DNA from: Pseudomonadota bacterium
GTDB taxonomy: Bacteria; Pseudomonadota; Alphaproteobacteria; Sphingomonadales; Sphingomonadaceae
Length of the DNA stretch: 7,249 bases
Direction: 5' to 3'
Assembly: GCA_023390415.1 (NCBI GenBank)
Contig: JAEWCW010000028.1
Span: forward strand, 1 to 7,249
In this document: positions 5,323-7,249 of the stretch, in pieces
Layout of the letters: each line of letters starts with the position of its first letter
How positions within the stretch are numbered: position 1 is the first letter of the stretch
Program-made: the position numbers and the translations under genes
The notes under the pieces: model-generated
Database searches by the model: none
What the model was told of the DNA's origin: nothing
The model's input: the letters and a program-made list of their open reading frames with translations, nothing else

Positions 5323-5327
5323 GTCAC

Positions 5328-5537
5328 ATGGCGAAGTTCGACGACCTGACCACCCGCAGCGACGACGAGCTGCAGACGCAGCTGTCCGAGCTGAAGCGCG
5401 AGCAGTTCAACCTGCGCTTCCAGGCGGCCACCAACCAGCTCGAGAAGCCGTCGCGGGTCCGCGAGGTGCGCCGCACCATCGCCCAGATCAAGACGCTGCA
5501 GACCGAGCGCGCCCGCGCCGCTCAGGCGAAGGCATAA
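5328..5537 (+). CDS. rpmC: 50S ribosomal protein L29
   Basis: L29 is a small two-helix protein next to L23 at the tunnel exit. The product is 69 residues, within the family's 60-70, and consists of two long charged helices (about 9-37 and 42-66). The signature runs from KREQFNLRFQAATNQ (23-37) to RVREVRRTIAQIKT (43-56). The ATG at 5328 is preferred over an in-frame GTG at 5319. The GTG lies within the Shine-Dalgarno stretch itself and overlaps the rplP stop, while MAKFDDL is the normal beginning. Gaps are 5 nt upstream and 12 nt downstream. Confidence 0.96.
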   Translation: MAKFDDLTTRSDDELQTQLSELKREQFNLRFQAATNQLEKPSRVREVRRTIAQIKTLQTERARAAQAKA

Positions 5538-5549
5538 GGAGCAAGACGA

Positions 5550-5822
5550 ATGCCGAAGCGCGTTCTCACTGGCACGATCGTGTCGGACAAGACGGACAAG
5601 ACCGTGGTGGTCAGTGTCGAGCGGCGGGTGAAGCACCCGCTCTACGGCAAGATCATCAAGCGGTCGAAGAAGTATCACGCCCATGACGAGGGCAACGAGT
5701 ATCGCGAGGGCGAGACCGTCCGGATCGAGGAGACCCGGCCGATCTCGAAGCTGAAGACCTGGCGCGTGCTCGATCGCGTGGACACCCACGCGACCCCCGC
5801 CAAGGCCGACGCCGAGGCCTGA
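5550..5822 (+). CDS. rpsQ: 30S ribosomal protein S17
   Basis: S17 is a primary 16S rRNA-binding protein of the small-subunit body with an OB fold. The product has 90 residues (E. coli 84). It begins MPKRVLTGTIVSDKTDKTVV, and the family signature is at 54-71 (GETVRIEETRPISKLKTW). A short Ala-rich tail (ATPAKADAEA) is added at the end. AAGGAG at 5536-5541 overlaps the rpmC stop and lies 8 nt before the ATG, a near-ideal site. This gene is the last of the classical S10 group; the next gene comes after a 63-nt gap. Confidence 0.98.
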   Translation: MPKRVLTGTIVSDKTDKTVVVSVERRVKHPLYGKIIKRSKKYHAHDEGNEYREGETVRIEETRPISKLKTWRVLDRVDTHATPAKADAEA

Positions 5823-5843
5823 GGGCCGAGTTTAAGCTGATCG

Positions 5844-5860
5844 CCGGGCAATCGTCCCGG
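5844..5860 (+). other. Small stem-loop in rpsQ–rplN gap (S10/spc boundary)
   Basis: CCGGG (5844-5848) pairs with CCCGG (5856-5860) around the 7-nt loop CAATCGT. No T-run follows, so it does not look like a terminator. In E. coli the spc promoter lies at this boundary, but I see no good -35/-10 pair here, so read-through from the S10 genes seems likely. Confidence 0.35.
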
Positions 5861-5885
5861 TTGAAGTGAAGAAGGAATTGGATCG

Positions 5886-6254
5886 ATGATCCAGATGCAG
5901 TCGAATCTCGACGTCGCCGACAATAGCGGCGCGAAGCGCGTCCAGTGCATCAAGGTGCTGGGCGGCTCGAAGCGTCGCTTCGCCGGCGTCGGCGACGTGA
6001 TCGTCGTCTCGGTGAAGGAAGCCGCGCCGCGCGGCCGCGTGAAGAAGGGCGACGTCCACAAGGCCGTCATCGTCCGCACCGCCAAGGACATTCATCGTCC
6101 GGACGGCTCGACCATCCGCTTCGATTCGAACGCGGCGGTGCTGGTCAACAACAACCAGGAGCCGATCGGCACCCGTATCTTCGGCCCGGTCGTCCGCGAG
6201 CTGCGCGCGAAGAAGCACATGAAGATCATCAGCCTCGCGCCGGAGGTGCTGTAA
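5886..6254 (+). CDS. rplN: 50S ribosomal protein L14
   Basis: L14 lies at the subunit interface, forming bridges to 16S rRNA, and is the docking site of the silencing factor RsfS. The product has 122 residues, as usual. It starts MIQMQSNLDVADNSGAKRV. The L14 signature spans 60-87 (AVIVRTAKDIHRPDGSTIRF, then DSNAAVLV). It ends GPVVRELRAKKHMKIISLAPEV-L, typical of the family. AAGGA at 5872-5876 lies 9 nt before the ATG. This is the first gene of the spc group and follows a 63-nt gap with a small hairpin. Its final codons contain GGAGGT (6242-6247), the Shine-Dalgarno sequence of rplX. Confidence 0.99.
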   Translation: MIQMQSNLDVADNSGAKRVQCIKVLGGSKRRFAGVGDVIVVSVKEAAPRGRVKKGDVHKAVIVRTAKDIHRPDGSTIRFDSNAAVLVNNNQEPIGTRIFGPVVRELRAKKHMKIISLAPEVL

Positions 6255-6256
6255 CC

Positions 6257-6574
6257 ATGGCCCAGAAGATCAAGAAGGGCGACCAGGTCGTCGTCCTCAG
6301 CGGCAAGGACAAGGGCCGCACCGGCGAGGTGACGAAGGCGATGCCGAAGGACGGCAAGGTCGTCGTCGGCGGCATCAACGTCGCCGTTCGCCACCGCAAG
6401 CCGAGCCAGACCAACCCGCAGGGTGGCCTGGAGCGCTCGGAAGCGCCGCTCCATGTCTCGAAGGTCGCACTGAAGGACCCGAAGACCGGCCAGCCCACCC
6501 GGGTCCGGTTCGAGGTCCGCGACGGCAAGAAGGTCCGCGTCGCTGTGCGGTCCGGTGAGGTGATCAATGGCTGA
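6257..6574 (+). CDS. rplX: 50S ribosomal protein L24
   Basis: L24 is an assembly-initiator protein that binds the 5' part of 23S rRNA near the tunnel exit. The product has 105 residues (E. coli 104). A KOW motif is visible at about residues 6-32 (KKGDQVVVLSGKDKGRTGEV). The segment GGINVAVRHRKPSQTNPQGG (38-57) and the C-terminal strand region (RVRFEVRDGKKVRVAVRSG) follow. The ATG at 6257 comes 2 nt after the rplN stop, with GGAGGT 9 nt upstream. The gene ends ATGGCTGA, overlapping the rplE start by 8 nt, so rplX and rplE are probably translated together. Confidence 0.98.
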   Translation: MAQKIKKGDQVVVLSGKDKGRTGEVTKAMPKDGKVVVGGINVAVRHRKPSQTNPQGGLERSEAPLHVSKVALKDPKTGQPTRVRFEVRDGKKVRVAVRSGEVING

Positions 6575-7145
6575 CAAATACACTCCGCGCCTTCGGCGCG
6601 ACTATGACGAGCGCATCGCGCCCGCGATGATCGAGAAGTTCGGTTACAAGAACCGGCTCGAGGTCCCGCGGATCGAGAAGATCGTGCTCAACATGGGCGT
6701 CGGCGAGGCGAGCCAGGACAAGAAGAAGGTCGAGACCGCCGCCGCCGAGATGGAACTGATTGCTGGCCAGAAGCCGGTGATCACCAAGGCCAAGAAGTCG
6801 ATCGCGCAGTTCAAGCTGCGCGAGGGCATGCCCATCGGCGTCAAGGTGACGCTCCGCCGCGAGCGCATGTACGAGTTTCTGGACCGCCTGGTCACGATCG
6901 CGCTTCCGCGCGTTCGCGACTTCCGCGGCCTGAACCCGAAGTCGTTCGACGGCCGCGGCAATTACGCGATGGGGATCAAGGAGCAGATCATCTTCCCCGA
7001 GATCAACTATGACCGCATCGAGAAGGTGCGCGGCATGGACATCATCGTCACCACCACCGCGAAGACGGATGAGGAAGCGCGCGAGCTGCTGCGCCTCTTC
7101 AACTTCCCGTTCCCGCAGGACCAGGATCAGAAGCAGGCCGCGTAA
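6567..7145 (+). CDS. rplE: 50S ribosomal protein L5
   Basis: L5 binds 5S rRNA in the central protuberance and contacts P-site tRNA. The product has 192 residues (E. coli 179), the extra being a short tail (FPQDQDQKQAA). Landmarks are LEVPRIEKIVLNMGVGEA (31-48), the L5 signature LIAGQKPVITKAKKSIAQFK (64-83), LREGMPIGVKVTLR (84-97), and LPRVRDFRGL (113-122) through GIKEQIIFPEI (136-146). The start lies inside the end of rplX; GAGG at 6557-6560 is 6 nt upstream. A 36-nt gap separates it from rpsN. Confidence 0.99.
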   Translation: MADKYTPRLRRDYDERIAPAMIEKFGYKNRLEVPRIEKIVLNMGVGEASQDKKKVETAAAEMELIAGQKPVITKAKKSIAQFKLREGMPIGVKVTLRRERMYEFLDRLVTIALPRVRDFRGLNPKSFDGRGNYAMGIKEQIIFPEINYDRIEKVRGMDIIVTTTAKTDEEARELLRLFNFPFPQDQDQKQAA

Positions 7146-7181
7146 GCGGTCCTGCTCCAAGGAAGGAAGAGAACTTAAGTC

Positions 7182-7249
7182 ATGGCGAAACTGAGTTCGA
7201 TCAACAAGAACGAGAAGCGCAAGAAGCTGGTGAAGAAGTATGCCGGCCG
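7182..7249 (+). CDS. rpsN: 30S ribosomal protein S14, N-terminal fragment; cut by window end
   Basis: S14 is a small-subunit head protein near S3, S10 and S19. Only the first 22 codons are present: MAKLSSINKNEKRKKLVKKY and then Ala-Gly, after which the window ends two bases into the next codon. The beginning fits the long, zinc-free S14 form of proteobacteria, but the part that would show presence or absence of the CxxC zinc motif is outside the window. AAGGA at 7163-7167 within AAGGAAGGAAGAG is the likely ribosome binding site, though 14 nt from the ATG, which is rather far. Position after rplE is the standard spc order. Confidence 0.93.
   Translation, partial: MAKLSSINKNEKRKKLVKKYAG

Noticed and set aside
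5319..5327. GTG at 5319 as the rpmC start
   Set aside because: It overlaps the rplP stop and the ribosome binding stretch; MAKFDDL from ATG 5328 is the normal L29 beginning.

Overview
This is an ordinary, very highly conserved chromosomal region: the S10–spc ribosomal-protein gene cluster of a high-GC alphaproteobacterium. The proteins most resemble those of the Sphingomonadales (Sphingomonas and relatives). That placement comes from remembered sequence character (start of L3, the L4 loop, L2, start of S14), not from a search. All genes lie on the + strand, codons strongly prefer G or C at the third position, and there is no sign of mobile DNA, CRISPR, tRNA or rRNA genes.

Layout: the 3' end of tuf (EF-Tu, 1-303); a 153-nt structured gap; rpsJ (S10, 457-768); a 190-nt structured gap; then a tightly packed block of rplC (L3), rplD (L4), rplW (L23), rplB (L2), rpsS (S19), rplV (L22), rpsC (S3), rplP (L16), rpmC (L29) and rpsQ (S17). 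After a 63-nt gap come the first spc-type genes rplN (L14), rplX (L24), rplE (L5) and, cut by the window end, rpsN (S14). Within the packed block the genes are 2-15 nt apart or overlap. Two pairs (rplD/rplW and rplX/rplE) overlap by the same 8 nt, so translational coupling is likely.

The genes work together as parts of one machine. S10, S19, S3, S17 and S14 are small-subunit proteins. L3, L4, L23, L2, L22, L16, L29, L14, L24 and L5 are large-subunit proteins: exit tunnel (L4, L22, L23, L29, L24), peptidyl-transferase surroundings (L2, L3, L16) and central protuberance (L5). EF-Tu delivers aminoacyl-tRNA to the ribosome, and S10 is also the antitermination factor NusE.

The part that is not routine is the pair of untranslated gaps around rpsJ. 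Both are full of inverted repeats and share a similar layout: TTTGG, then ACGCCCC, a loop, then GGGGCC, with GGTC directly before ATG. The rpsJ–rplC gap also holds a possible 18-codon upstream ORF (TTG at 807, stop at 861-863) with a well placed Shine-Dalgarno sequence and a Pro-Pro. Its stop codon falls in the loop of a hairpin, and two more hairpins lead up to the rplC ribosome binding site. This looks like a candidate post-transcriptional control region for the operon. It is inferred from sequence only, and comparative alignment is needed to confirm it.
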